A DNA stretch of 64,000 bases from an uncultured Prevotellaceae bacterium (GCA_947168395.1 CAMVLT010000003.1:124001-188000); one strand, 5' to 3'. Counted from the first letter of the stretch, positions 15,579 through 25,167 are shown. The notes: generated by a model not told the origin, from the letters alone. Program-made: numbers and translations.

Positions 15579-17384
15579 TCAATTATCAATTATCCTCACG
15601 CCTCCCTTATCGGCACTCGAAACGCTCTGTGCGTAAGCTCTTAATGCCTTGCTGACCACGCGGTTGCGACGCAGGGGCTGCTGGGGACGAGCAGCCAACT
15701 CCTCGTCAGTAAGCTTCACTTTGATGGAACGCGAAGGAATGTCGATGACGATAATGTCGCCATCCACAATCTTGCCGATGTTGCCACCGTTGGCAGCCTC
15801 GGGCGAGATATGGCCGATGGAGAGGCCGCTGGTGCCGCCCGAGAAGCGGCCATCGGTAATGAGGGCGCACTCCTTGCCCATGTGCATACTCTTTATATAA
15901 GAGGTGGGATAAAGCATCTCCTGCATGCCGGGGCCGCCCTTCGGTCCTTCGTGGGTGATAACCACGCAGTCGCCTTTCTTCACCTTGCCACCGAGGATGC
16001 CCTCACAAGCGTCTTCCTGAGAGTCGAACACCACAGCGGGACCCTCGAAGTGCCACAGACTCTCGTCCACGCCGGCCGTCTTCACTACGCAGCCGTCCTG
16101 AGCGATATTACCAAAGAGCACGGCCAGTCCGCCATCCTTGGTGTAGGCGTGCTCTATGTCGCGGATGCAGCCGTTGGCACGGTCAGTATCGAACGAGGGG
16201 TAAAGCTCGCTCTGACTTCCCATCTTCGTGGAGAATCGTCCACCGGGAGCTGACAGGTAGATACTGGTCTCTCCCGTTGGGGAGAGGTTGGGAGTGAGGC
16301 TGTACTTGTCCATCGCCTCTGCCAGCGTCATGCCATCCACACGAATGGCCGAGCCGTCGATGAGGCCGCCCTTGTTGAGTTCGTTGAGGATACCGAGGAT
16401 GCCGCCTGCACGACCACACTCCTGCACGCTGTACTTCTGGGTATTAGGTGCCAACTTGCAGAGGCACGGGGTCTTACGGCTCAGTTCGTCAATATCCTTC
16501 ATGGTGAAGTCTACGCCAGCCTCCTGGGCAACGGCCAACAGGTGGAGCACGGTGTTAGTAGAACCGCCCATAGCGATGTCAAGCGTCATAGCGTTGAGGA
16601 AAGCCTTGCGGGTAGCGATGCTGCGCGGCAATACCGACTCGTCGCCGTTCTCATAGTAAGCCAGCGCGTTCTTCACCACCTGGCGGGCTGCCTGACGGAA
16701 GAGTTCTACACGGTTGGTATGGGTGGCAAGGATAGTGCCGTTGCCGGGCAGGCTCAGGCCGATGGCCTCTGTCAGCGAGTTCATGCTGTTGGCGGTGAAC
16801 ATGCCTGAGCATGAGCCACAACCGGGACAGGCACAGCCTTCCAGTTCCTTGATTTCCTCGTCGCTGACCTCAGGGTCGGCACCCTTCACCATCGCCGTAA
16901 TGAGGTCGGCATTCTCGCCGCGCCAGCGCCCGGCCTCCATCGGGCCTCCTGAGCAGAACACGGCAGGTATGTTGAGACGCATGGCAGCCATCAGCATACC
17001 AGGCGTCACCTTGTCGCAGTTGGAGATGCAGATCATGGCGTCGGCCTTGTGGGCGTTGACCATATATTCCACCGAGTCGGCAATGATGTCACGACTGGGC
17101 AGCGAGTAGAGCATGCCGTCGTGCCCCATCGCGATACCATCGTCGATGGCAATAGTGTTGAACTCGGCAGCATAGCACCCCATCTTCTCAATCTCCTCGC
17201 GGACAATCTGGCCTATTTCGTGCAGATGGGTATGACCCGGCACAAACTGGGTAAACGAATTGACGATGGCAATAATGGGCTTGCCAAACTGCTCATGCTT
17301 CATGCCCGTGGCCACCCACAGGGCACGTGCTCCCGCCATGCGGCGGCCTTCTGTGCACACGGCACTACGTAATGTGTGTATCAT
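15579..17384 (-). CDS. ilvD: Dihydroxy-acid dehydratase
   Basis: The 601-residue Fe-S dehydratase makes the 2-oxo acids of the branched-chain pathway. Hallmarks are [35 protein letters not shown] with cluster cysteines, [12 protein letters not shown], and the C-terminal [21 protein letters not shown]. It is the first gene of a minus-strand unit ilvD-ilvB-ilvN-permease with a clear promoter upstream. The reductoisomerase gene ilvC is not in this window, so the pathway is completed elsewhere. Confidence 0.96.
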   Translation of the reverse strand: MIHTLRSAVCTEGRRMAGARALWVATGMKHEQFGKPIIAIVNSFTQFVPGHTHLHEIGQIVREEIEKMGCYAAEFNTIAIDDGIAMGHDGMLYSLPSRDIIADSVEYMVNAHKADAMICISNCDKVTPGMLMAAMRLNIPAVFCSGGPMEAGRWRGENADLITAMVKGADPEVSDEEIKELEGCACPGCGSCSGMFTANSMNSLTEAIGLSLPGNGTILATHTNRVELFRQAARQVVKNALAYYENGDESVLPRSIATRKAFLNAMTLDIAMGGSTNTVLHLLAVAQEAGVDFTMKDIDELSRKTPCLCKLAPNTQKYSVQECGRAGGILGILNELNKGGLIDGSAIRVDGMTLAEAMDKYSLTPNLSPTGETSIYLSAPGGRFSTKMGSQSELYPSFDTDRANGCIRDIEHAYTKDGGLAVLFGNIAQDGCVVKTAGVDESLWHFEGPAVVFDSQEDACEGILGGKVKKGDCVVITHEGPKGGPGMQEMLYPTSYIKSMHMGKECALITDGRFSGGTSGLSIGHISPEAANGGNIGKIVDGDIIVIDIPSRSIKVKLTDEELAARPQQPLRRNRVVSKALRAYAQSVSSADKGGVRIIDN

Positions 17385-17413
17385 TTTGCTACTGTTTACT
17401 TTGATTTAGGGCG

Positions 17414-17445
17414 CAAAGTTAACCCTTTTTCGGTGAATAACCAAC
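17414..17445 (-). promoter_or_regulatory. ilvD operon promoter
   Basis: Minus-strand GTTG (17445-17442) and TAACTTTG (17421-17414) are 20 bases apart. The leader to the ilvD ATG is only about 25 bases, too short for a leader-peptide attenuator. Confidence 0.7.
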
Positions 17446-17535
17446 ATTTTTCATAATAATTTGATGGTTTTTCTGATAATTGTTGTAATTTTGCAGCGCA
17501 TAAACTGTTAAACATTAACCAATGAAAAAAAGAAA

Positions 17536-18618
17536 ATGAAAAAACAAGCAATGAAAAGCCTGACGCTGGCAGTGGTTCTGGCAGCATTCAGCAGCACGGC
17601 TGCTATGGGGCAAAAGAAGCAGGACTCGGATTGGATGAAAAACCTCACCAGCCGAATCACGTTAAATGGTTATGCACAGGGAGGATGGTCCTACCAAGAT
17701 CCCGGCGGCGAAAAAACAAACAGTTACAACCTCAAGCGAACGCTTCTCTGGGCTAAGGCCCGCATCACAGACCGTTGGTCGTTTCTGTTTATGCACGATT
17801 TCAGTAGCGTAGTCCAAGAATTCTACACCGACTACCGAATTACCAAAGACAATTCGCTCACCGTCCGCTTAGGACAATTCAAGCACGCCTTCACGATGGA
17901 GAACCCCATGTCGCCCACGCAGCTGGAGCTCATCGACGTCTACTCGCAGGCTGTGCTCTATCTGGCCGGCGAAGGCCCCGACCCCCTGAACGGTGTGAAC
18001 TATGGCCGTGACATGGGTCTGCAGCTATTCGGCGACCTGCTCAACCAGAAACTACACTATGAACTGGCATTGATGAGCGGACAGGGTATCAACCGCAAAG
18101 ACCGCAACAACCAGAAGGACTTTATCGCCAGGCTCGAGGTGCGTCCCATCGAAGGCCTACGTATCGTCGGTTCCGGCTACTTAGGCACGGGCAACGCTGT
18201 GAACGTAGCAGCCTGGAACCCAGACATCAAAGTCGGCGACAACTATAAGCGCAACCGCTACAGCGTAGGTGCCGAGTACAAGACCCGCCCCTACTCTGAA
18301 GGACAATACAAGGAGGCACGTCCCGCCAGCATCCGTGCTGAATGGCTCGGCGGTGAGGACGGCGACGTCGGCTCACGCGGTGGTTATGCCACCTTCTGCA
18401 TCCCCGTCTATGATGCCCTTGATGTTATTGCATCGGGCGAGACCTTCGACCGCAACACGAAGGTGGACGGCTGGGACCAGACCAACCTGACCGTCGGTCT
18501 GCAGTACTGGTACTACAAGAAGTGCCGTCTGCAGCTGCAGTACACCCGCTGCTTCTGTGGCGAAATGTTAGGCAAGGACTATAACTGGCTGCAAGCTCAA
18601 GTACAGGTAGCATTCTAA
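17536..18618 (+). CDS. Outer-membrane porin, phosphate-selective porin O/P family
   Basis: This 360-residue protein begins with a signal peptide (MKKQAMKSLTLAVVLAAFSSTAAMGQ, cleavage after about residue 26). The rest is barrel-like with alternating aromatic and charged residues, including the strands ITLNGYAQGGWSYQ and RTLLWAKARITDRWSFLFMHDF and a terminal strand ending LQAQVQVAF (final Phe), typical of outer-membrane barrels. It matches the OprO/OprP porin family used for passive uptake. A five-codon frame (17522-17539) overlaps its ATG. A TAATTTTG -7 box lies at 17486-17493. The palindromic element after its stop separates it from the symporter gene. Confidence 0.8.
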   Translation: MKKQAMKSLTLAVVLAAFSSTAAMGQKKQDSDWMKNLTSRITLNGYAQGGWSYQDPGGEKTNSYNLKRTLLWAKARITDRWSFLFMHDFSSVVQEFYTDYRITKDNSLTVRLGQFKHAFTMENPMSPTQLELIDVYSQAVLYLAGEGPDPLNGVNYGRDMGLQLFGDLLNQKLHYELALMSGQGINRKDRNNQKDFIARLEVRPIEGLRIVGSGYLGTGNAVNVAAWNPDIKVGDNYKRNRYSVGAEYKTRPYSEGQYKEARPASIRAEWLGGEDGDVGSRGGYATFCIPVYDALDVIASGETFDRNTKVDGWDQTNLTVGLQYWYYKKCRLQLQYTRCFCGEMLGKDYNWLQAQVQVAF

Positions 18619-18769
18619 AACCCACCCCCTACCCCTCCCGATCGGGAGGGGAGTCTGAATAGACTTGGAGGTGGAATAACAAATTGGATTCATTTTATAA
18701 TTAAGGTTGCTTGGAACCCCCTAATCTAACCAAGCGCCACTCCCCTTGGGGAGGGGTTGGGGGTGGGTT
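18619..18769. repeat. GC-rich palindromic intergenic element, copy 1
   Basis: The ~151-bp unit starts AACCCACCCCCTACCCCTCC and ends GGGTTGGGGGTGGGTT; the two ends are inverted copies of each other. Internal blocks CGGGAGGGGAGTCTG and AACCAAGCGCC are shared with a second copy at 36602-36745. It fills the gap between the porin stop and the symporter start exactly. Confidence 0.75.
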
Positions 18770-18773
18770 AAAT

Positions 18774-20303
18774 ATGGTAATAAAAGTTCTTTTAACTATA
18801 ATCTTCCTGGCCGTGATGATTGGTGTGGGTATCTATACCCGCAAGCAGGCCAGTAGTGTTGACGGTTTCGTACTCGGCGGTCGCGCCGTGGGTCCCTGGC
18901 TTACAGCCTTTGCCTTCGGAACCTCCTATTTCTCCGCCGTGGTCTTCGTGGGCTACGCTGGACAGTTCGGTTGGAAATACGGCCTCTCGAGTGCTTGGAT
19001 TGGCATAGGCAACGCCGTCATTGGCTCGCTCTTAGCCTGGATTATCCTGGGCAAGCGCACCAAGCTGATGACACAGCACATTGAGAGCCGCACCATGCCC
19101 GACTTCTTCGGCACCCGATTCTCTGACCAGGGACTACGTGTGGCAGCCTCTATCATTGCCTTCGTGTTCCTTATTCCTTATACCGCAGGCGTGTATAGCG
19201 GCATATCGCGACTCTTCGAGATGGGCTTCAACATCCCCTACGAGTACTGCGTCGTCATCATGTCCATCCTCACCGCCGTCTACGTCATCCTCGGTGGATA
19301 CAAGGCCACGGCCATGAACGACTTCATACAGGGCATTATCATGCTCTTTGGCATCGTGGCCGTTATCGCAGCCGTTCTCTCGGCCCAAGGTGGTCTGACC
19401 GAGGCTGTCAACAAACTCGCCACATTGCCTGCCGACGGTTCCACCGAAGCGGGCAGCGGTATGTTTGCTACATGGTTCGGCCCCGACCCGTGGGGACTGC
19501 TTGGTGTCATCGTGCTTACCTCGCTTGGCACTATGGGACTGCCCCAGATGGTGGGCAAGTTCTACAGCATCACCGACGAGTCAGCCATCAAGCGCGGCAC
19601 CGTCATCTCCACCATCTTCGCCTTCATCGTAGCTGGCGGCTGCTACTTCCTGGGTGGCTTCGGACGTCTCTACGACCCAGTCATCAATGAAGCAACAGGC
19701 AAGATAGCCTTCGACTCCATCGTGCCCGCCATGCTGGTCACCCTGCCCGACGTGCTCATAGCCCTTGTCGTGTTGCTGGTACTCTCGGCCTCCATGTCCA
19801 CGCTGGCCTCGCTTGTGCTAACCTCATCGTCGACCATGACCCTCGACCTCATCTACCGCGACAAGAAATCACTCCCCGGCGAAGTGGAGGACGGTACCAT
19901 CGACGACATCGTGGCCGAGAAGATTGAGCGCCGCAAGGTGGTTGTCATGCGCGTGCTTATCATGTTCTTCATCGCTATCTCGCTGCTCATAGCCCTGAAT
20001 CCCCCGACGTTCATTGCCCAGCTTATGGGTATCTCGTGGGGTGCCCTGGCCGGTGCTTTCCTGGCTCCGTTTATGTTGGGCCTCTACTGGCGTGGTGTCA
20101 CCACCGCCAGCGTCTGGGCATGCTTCATCTGGGGTGTCGGACTTACGGTCATCAACATGCTTGCCGGCAATCCCATCAACCCTATCAACTGTGGCGCCAT
20201 CGCTATGGTCGGTGGTTTCCCCATCGTTTGTATAGTCAGTCTGCTAAGCAAGAAGCTGCCAGAAAAGACCATCGACAGCATCTTTGAGTGCTACAACAAA
20301 TAA
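18774..20303 (+). CDS. Sodium:solute symporter (SSS family)
   Basis: The product is 509 residues from the ATG at 18774; the track's upstream start lies inside the palindromic element. About 13 membrane helices are visible. Family signatures include the Gly-rich GGRAVGPWLTAFAFGTSYFSAVVFVG and the mid-protein LSASMSTLASLVLTSSSTMTLDLI, which carries the Na2-site serines. A charged cytoplasmic loop (about residues 363-395) precedes the last helices. It takes up a small solute such as an amino acid, sugar acid or proline with Na+; the actual substrate is not readable. It shares orientation with the porin upstream. Confidence 0.9.
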   Translation: MVIKVLLTIIFLAVMIGVGIYTRKQASSVDGFVLGGRAVGPWLTAFAFGTSYFSAVVFVGYAGQFGWKYGLSSAWIGIGNAVIGSLLAWIILGKRTKLMTQHIESRTMPDFFGTRFSDQGLRVAASIIAFVFLIPYTAGVYSGISRLFEMGFNIPYEYCVVIMSILTAVYVILGGYKATAMNDFIQGIIMLFGIVAVIAAVLSAQGGLTEAVNKLATLPADGSTEAGSGMFATWFGPDPWGLLGVIVLTSLGTMGLPQMVGKFYSITDESAIKRGTVISTIFAFIVAGGCYFLGGFGRLYDPVINEATGKIAFDSIVPAMLVTLPDVLIALVVLLVLSASMSTLASLVLTSSSTMTLDLIYRDKKSLPGEVEDGTIDDIVAEKIERRKVVVMRVLIMFFIAISLLIALNPPTFIAQLMGISWGALAGAFLAPFMLGLYWRGVTTASVWACFIWGVGLTVINMLAGNPINPINCGAIAMVGGFPIVCIVSLLSKKLPEKTIDSIFECYNK

Positions 20304-20317
20304 GATACGGAAACAAG

Positions 20318-20360
20318 AGCAAATCCCCCCGAAGGCTGCTGACCTTCGGGGGGATTTGCT
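20318..20360. terminator. Bidirectional terminator between symporter and sensor genes
   Basis: A perfect 18-bp stem (AGCAAATCCCCCCGAAGG and its complement) encloses a 7-base loop. It lies between convergent genes, 14 bases after the symporter stop and 3 bases before the sensor stop. Confidence 0.9.
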
Positions 20361-20363
20361 TTG

Positions 20364-21812
20364 TTACGCTTCGCCAAGTTTTCGGGCGAGGCGGGAAATG
20401 TCGTCGGCACTATCCTGCATGCGTCCGGTGATATCAGCAAGCTCTTCGGGCGGCAGGTCTTGGTAGCTGGCAATCAGCACCTGTGCAAAGCCGTTGATGA
20501 TATTGAGTGGCGTTCGTATCTCGTGATACATCTCCTGTATGAAAGCGGCTTTTTTGCGATTGGTTTCCAACTTCACCTGATAAGCGTGGGTCAGCTCGTC
20601 GTTCTGTTGCTGCAACTCAGCGTTGACGCGCTGGATGTTGCTGACGCTCTCGGCCAGCGACTGCTGCATCAGAATGAAGCTGTTGGTGAGACGTCCTACA
20701 CTATCGCGACGGGGACTCTTGGGCAGAGGCTCGTCGAAGTGTCCGGCGGCTATACGCTGTGCCTGACGGTCAAGCTGATTCAGCGGCTGCATAGCACGTC
20801 GGACTGTCTGGTAGCAGAAGAGCATCAAGAGGAGCAGTCCGATGCCGATAATGGTCCACGCGATGACAAGCAGTCGGTTATATCGTGCAAAGACATCGTT
20901 CGCGGAGCAGACGATGGCAATGCTCCATCCTGTGCGCTGCAGAGGACGGTAGAAGATGAAGGCATCGTGTCCGTCGACGATGGTCTGAGTCATACCGCTG
21001 TGGCCGGCAAGCATCGACTTGCCCATCGCGTTGATATCAGCCTGGGCCTCGGGGGCTGCGTCGCTGAAGATGTTCTCATGGTATAGCTTTGCCGTGTCGG
21101 GATGAACAATGTAGGTGCCGTCACGCCCCATCATGATAGCCGAGGAGTTGGGATAGGGTTTCAGAGCGGTTACGGCCTCCGAAAGCCACTTCAAGGAAAG
21201 GCTGGCGGTGACGGAGCCAATATAACGTCCCTCGGCATCGCGCATGGGACAGCAGTACGAAGTCAGATAGTCGGGCGAGGAAAGCGTTCCCTCATTATAG
21301 TCGTCGAAGGCATCGACCCAGCAGGAGGTGCCAAGTGTGCGCGGCGTCTTGTACCACACGGCGTCGAAGTACTCGAACGGCCCCTCTCGCACGGTGGTGA
21401 TGCTGTCCAGGTCGTCGGTCGTCCAGCATCGCAGCGAGTATGCCGAATAGTAGCGGCCCATTTCGGGGAAGTAATATGGTTCCATCGAAATGGCCATACC
21501 AGTAAGGAACGAGTTCTCGGCAACGGCACGGCGGCTGAAGACAAGCAGCGAGTCGGGATGCAGACTGTGAGGAACGGTAACGGCCAAGAAGTTGGTCACG
21601 AGTTCTGTCTCTTCCATAATGCCGTCGATGTGCTCCACCGTATTATCGAGCAATTGCACGGCACGGTCGATGGCGGCATGCTGTACATATTGCTTACAGC
21701 GGTAGAACAGGAAATCGAATAGCATGATGAACACCACCATGATGATGAGCACAATCATTAGGCCAAGGCGGAGTTCGAGCCGTTGTTGGATGTATTTGAA
21801 GAGTCGTTTCAT
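20364..21812 (-). CDS. Cache-HAMP-HisKA sensor without ATPase domain
   Basis: The protein has 482 residues. A first membrane helix (about 14-36) is followed by a large extracytoplasmic dCache-like sensor (about 40-310, with MAISMEPYYFPEMGRYYSAY and GRDGTYIVHP), a second helix (about 316-338), HAMP (about 339-392), a coiled coil, and a HisKA dimerisation segment with an intact H-box, EMYHEIRTPLNIING. The protein ends about 50 residues after the H-box, so the HATPase_c domain of a normal histidine kinase is missing. A perfect terminator lies just beyond the stop, so this is the real end rather than a split gene. It overlaps the upstream sensor gene by four bases and is expected to work with it. 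Confidence 0.85.
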   Translation of the reverse strand: MKRLFKYIQQRLELRLGLMIVLIIMVVFIMLFDFLFYRCKQYVQHAAIDRAVQLLDNTVEHIDGIMEETELVTNFLAVTVPHSLHPDSLLVFSRRAVAENSFLTGMAISMEPYYFPEMGRYYSAYSLRCWTTDDLDSITTVREGPFEYFDAVWYKTPRTLGTSCWVDAFDDYNEGTLSSPDYLTSYCCPMRDAEGRYIGSVTASLSLKWLSEAVTALKPYPNSSAIMMGRDGTYIVHPDTAKLYHENIFSDAAPEAQADINAMGKSMLAGHSGMTQTIVDGHDAFIFYRPLQRTGWSIAIVCSANDVFARYNRLLVIAWTIIGIGLLLLMLFCYQTVRRAMQPLNQLDRQAQRIAAGHFDEPLPKSPRRDSVGRLTNSFILMQQSLAESVSNIQRVNAELQQQNDELTHAYQVKLETNRKKAAFIQEMYHEIRTPLNIINGFAQVLIASYQDLPPEELADITGRMQDSADDISRLARKLGEA

Positions 21813-22846
21813 GAGGCTGCAGGGTCTTTGATGAGTTGGTCAAGCAGTTCTGTAATGGTCTCGGTACCCTGCATGATATCGGCTTGAAGGGAGGCTATAT
21901 CTTCCTTCGAGAGTTTCGTGTAGTCGCGGCAGATGGTTTGGGTACTGAGACAGAGCAGCTCCACCGGCACGACCATGCGGTCGGTCATCTTTTGCAGGAA
22001 CTTTGCCTTCAGCTCCTCATAAGCCTGCGCCTCGCCGTAAGCCGTCTGCAGCTCGGCATTCTGTTGGCTCAGCGTTGCCCGCTTCTGCTGCATCTCGTCC
22101 ATGTAGGCCTTCTGCGACTGTTGCATCTTTTTCAGGCTCATCTGCAGCCGGCCCGCTTCATGCTGGTGATGCGCATCGGGAATCGGCGTGTTCAGGTTTC
22201 CGGCTGCTATACTCTCAGCCGCATCGGCCAGCAGGTGTAACGGGCGCAGGTGGCGGGCTATGACGAAGTAGAGCACGACAAGCAGGGCAAGTATGACGGC
22301 AATGCCACTCGACAACAAGTGCCACTGCTTTTTGGAATACTTGCCAAAGAGGTCCTCGGCGGGACACACCACACCAAGGCTGAACTGGCGGTCGCCCAAG
22401 GGTTGCGAGAATAAATAGACGTCCTTGTCGTCGTACTCCATCCGCCGGTAGCCGCCCGTGCCTCCCGTGATATACATGTCGAACTGGCTACTGTCACGAC
22501 GAGTGACAAATAGTTGTGCGTTGGGCAGCAACTGCCGTAGTGTGGCTTGCGCCCCACTCTCCTCGACGAGCTGTTCTATGCGCATACGATTCAGTTGCAG
22601 CGGCTGGTGCTCCAACCGTGCCGTCATTTCTGTCTGCCTAAGCGTGTTGTTGATGCGTAATGCAGTGTTCTCCAACGCCTGCATGGTGGCATCGGTTGTC
22701 TCGTCATGAATGACGTTCTGCGAGAATCGTACCAACAGCAAGAGAACCACGCCTGAGATAACAAGCACGAAAGCCGCCACCCACGACATCAGCTGCGTAG
22801 TGAACGATGTTCGAATCTTCTGTAGTATCTTCATGCGTCTATTCAT
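21809..22846 (-). CDS. HAMP sensor protein with degenerate HisKA-like end, no ATPase domain
   Basis: This 345-residue protein has a first helix (about 18-42), a short outer region (about 43-175), a second helix (about 178-198), HAMP (about 199-250), a long coiled coil rich in Q/E/A, and a C-terminal segment KFLQKMTDRMVVPVELL. That segment aligns with the partner's H-box segment but has Asp where the phospho-accepting His should be. No ATPase domain follows. Its stop overlaps the start of the second sensor (ATGA), and it begins about 35 bases after the GH43 gene on the same strand, so one transcript may carry all three. The start could also be the Met at 22834. Confidence 0.75.
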   Translation of the reverse strand: MNRRMKILQKIRTSFTTQLMSWVAAFVLVISGVVLLLLVRFSQNVIHDETTDATMQALENTALRINNTLRQTEMTARLEHQPLQLNRMRIEQLVEESGAQATLRQLLPNAQLFVTRRDSSQFDMYITGGTGGYRRMEYDDKDVYLFSQPLGDRQFSLGVVCPAEDLFGKYSKKQWHLLSSGIAVILALLVVLYFVIARHLRPLHLLADAAESIAAGNLNTPIPDAHHQHEAGRLQMSLKKMQQSQKAYMDEMQQKRATLSQQNAELQTAYGEAQAYEELKAKFLQKMTDRMVVPVELLCLSTQTICRDYTKLSKEDIASLQADIMQGTETITELLDQLIKDPAAS

Positions 22847-22881
22847 TCTTTAGTTATGCTATTGGATTATTATTGCATCGT

Positions 22882-25053
22882 TCAGAATGACCATTCATCG
22901 CGCCAGGGTATGACGGGCTTTCCGTCCTCAAACTCGATGGGCAGCCAGATGTAGCGGGCATCACGAGGATGGCGGGGACGCCAGATGTCGGCCATGAAGA
23001 TGTATTTTGACTCGTGCCTCGTGTCATCATCAAGCGCCAGTATGAAGGTGCTCTGCCCGCCAAAGGTCTTGTCGGCCTTGGGACCACGGCAGGGATTCGG
23101 ATGCTGCGTCCAGGGACCCCAGATGCTGGGTGCCGAGAACATGCGGGCCTCGTTGGGCTCCCATCCTGTGCAGCCTGAGGTAATCATCCAGTAGGTGCCG
23201 TCGTGCTTGAAGATGGCGGGAGCCTCGTTGTGGCCGGCAGGAGCCACACGGACGTAGCGCCCCGTATGGTGCAGATAGTCACCCGTCAGCTCTGCGATGT
23301 GCAGCGTCAGATTCTCCTCCGACGAGAATATGTGGTAGGCATTCCCGTCGTCATCGACATAGAGCGTCATGTCGCGTGACATCTGGCCAGCGCCGAAGTC
23401 GCGTTTCACGAAGAGGCCCTGGTCAACGGCTTTCCGCCAGGCAGGAGTCCAGTCCTTGTAATGGTTAGCGTCCAGCGTGTCGGCCACTCCGCACTCTTTC
23501 TCGCCGAAGTCTTTCGGCCACGTTCCCGCATCGGCACGCTGCGAGTACAGGAACTTGTATGGTCCCTCGGGACGGTCGGCAACGGCCACGCCATAGCGGG
23601 CAGCATTGTAGCCCTGACCCTTCAGTTCGAGGTGGAACCACATGCAGAACTTCTTTGTCACCTTATTATATATAACCTTCGGACGCTCCAGGATGCAGCC
23701 GCGCTCAATGTCGGAGCCTGTCGTCGCGCCGCGCCTCATGCGCTGACCATTGCCCTGACCGGCAGCCGGCTCCGTAACGCTGAGGGCCACTCCGCAGTTG
23801 CGCCAGTTCACCAGGTCGTTCGATGCATAGCACATCACGCCTACCAATGCGTCCGAGGTGCGGTCGTCCTTGTGCTCGCCAAACCAGTAGTAGGTGTCGC
23901 CGTACTTCATGATGCCGCCGCCGTGGGCGTTGATGTGGCGTCCGTCGCTGTCATACCACAGCTCGCCGCTGCGTATGGTCTTCTTTTTCTTCTGCTGCTC
24001 ACTCCAGTAGTTCTCCAGGCGCTTAGCCTCGGCCTTGGTGATGTGGATAACCGAGCCATGCTTGGGCGACGTGAAGTTGGTCATCTTCATCTTGCCCTCG
24101 CCAAAGCGGCCAAGCGGCGTGAACGTCTTGAAGTCAGTCGTCTCCACAAAACCGAAGTTGTTGGGACGGATGCTGAACACGTCGTACATCACCACCCATT
24201 TCTTCTCGCCTATGCGCTTCCACACGTTCGGAGCCTCACAGGCACCGTTCTCGGCGTCAATCTGCTCGGCGTGGTAGTCGTCGAAGTGGTTGATGCGGTC
24301 GCTTATCATATACTTGATGCCGCCCGGATTCTCCTGATACACATAGCTCATGAAGTAACGCCCGTCGGGCATCGGGCAGATGTCGGCGTCGAGCACCTGG
24401 ATCGTCGTGTCGGGACATTCGAACAGCAGCTGCGGCTCGGTCTCCAAGGTGGTGAAGGCCTCGTCGGCATAGCTGTAGTACAGCTTGGTACGCCCGCCCG
24501 CCTGCTGACGGATGGTGAAGTACACCATTGGCTTGCCCACCTGGGGGTCCCAGATGGTTTGAGGTGCCCATGCGCACGACACCCCGCCAAACCGCTCGGG
24601 AAACAGCTTGTCGATACGGGCCACATGGTGCGTCCAGTGTATCAGGTCGTCAGAGGCCATCATCACCAGCCCCCGGTTGTTGCCCCATCCGTACTCGTCG
24701 GGGCGTTCCCACTGGGTGGTACGTATGCCTTTAGTCTTGCCGAAGATGTGCAGGTCGGTCATGGCAATGTAGAACTTGCCGTTCGGCGCACGGTAGATGT
24801 GCGGGTCGCGTATGCCGTGCTGCTCGGCAATGCTGTCGCCCGAGATTATCGGCTCGGCGTTGTTTACTGCCGTAAATGTGTAGCCATCGTAGCTGACGGC
24901 CATGTAGAGGGCATGCGTAGGGTCGCTGAAGAAGGTGAAGAGGTAGGCCCCCATGTCCTTCTCCGTGAGCGGCTTTGTCTTGGCCCTTACAGGCACAACG
25001 GCAAGGGTAGTCAGGGCAACCCCTGCCAGTAGTCTAATCATTGCTTTCCTCAT
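22882..25053 (-). CDS. Two-module GH43 glycosidase, secreted
   Basis: The product is 723 residues from the ATG at 25053; the track's 25122 start precedes the promoter's -7 box. A signal peptide (MIRLLAGVALTTLAVVPVRA) is followed by an N-terminal GH43-like five-bladed propeller (about 30-355; GIRDPHIYRAPNGKFYIAMTD carries the base Asp). A second, different GH43 module (about 370-720) starts SGELWYDSDGRHINAHGGG and resembles exo-beta-1,3-galactanase-type enzymes (ERPKVIYNKVTKKFCMWFHLE). Together they suggest trimming of arabinogalactan-like glycans, with arabinosidase plus galactosidase activity; substrate is inference. It has its own promoter and lies upstream of two sensor genes. Confidence 0.85.
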   Translation of the reverse strand: MRKAMIRLLAGVALTTLAVVPVRAKTKPLTEKDMGAYLFTFFSDPTHALYMAVSYDGYTFTAVNNAEPIISGDSIAEQHGIRDPHIYRAPNGKFYIAMTDLHIFGKTKGIRTTQWERPDEYGWGNNRGLVMMASDDLIHWTHHVARIDKLFPERFGGVSCAWAPQTIWDPQVGKPMVYFTIRQQAGGRTKLYYSYADEAFTTLETEPQLLFECPDTTIQVLDADICPMPDGRYFMSYVYQENPGGIKYMISDRINHFDDYHAEQIDAENGACEAPNVWKRIGEKKWVVMYDVFSIRPNNFGFVETTDFKTFTPLGRFGEGKMKMTNFTSPKHGSVIHITKAEAKRLENYWSEQQKKKKTIRSGELWYDSDGRHINAHGGGIMKYGDTYYWFGEHKDDRTSDALVGVMCYASNDLVNWRNCGVALSVTEPAAGQGNGQRMRRGATTGSDIERGCILERPKVIYNKVTKKFCMWFHLELKGQGYNAARYGVAVADRPEGPYKFLYSQRADAGTWPKDFGEKECGVADTLDANHYKDWTPAWRKAVDQGLFVKRDFGAGQMSRDMTLYVDDDGNAYHIFSSEENLTLHIAELTGDYLHHTGRYVRVAPAGHNEAPAIFKHDGTYWMITSGCTGWEPNEARMFSAPSIWGPWTQHPNPCRGPKADKTFGGQSTFILALDDDTRHESKYIFMADIWRPRHPRDARYIWLPIEFEDGKPVIPWRDEWSF

Positions 25054-25094
25054 AGTCAGTATAATTTGATTTCTTGTGTTTAAGGTTTTTGGTG

Positions 25095-25125
25095 CAAAGA
25101 TAATAAAAAAAAGTAAAAACACAAA
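25095..25125 (-). promoter_or_regulatory. GH43 gene promoter
   Basis: Minus-strand TTTG (25125-25122) and TATCTTTG (25102-25095) are 19 bases apart, and the leader to the ATG at 25053 is about 35 bases. Confidence 0.8.
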
Positions 25126-25167
25126 ACAAATAGGGGGTAAATGTGACGTTGTGACAATTTCTTTTAA

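Noticed and set aside
15557-15593. CAATTGTCAATTAT tandem repeat between ilvD and ilvB as a mobile repeat
   Set aside because: It is short, A+T-rich and local. Similar A+T-rich short repeats precede several genes here and look like ordinary leaders.
17522-17539. Five-codon frame overlapping the porin start as a regulatory leader peptide
   Set aside because: It is only MKKRK with no codon bias towards any amino acid sensor. It is more likely chance in an A-rich translation start region.
23461-25032. 523-residue plus-strand ORF
   Set aside because: It is antisense to the GH43 fusion, whose catalytic motifs and signal peptide are clear.
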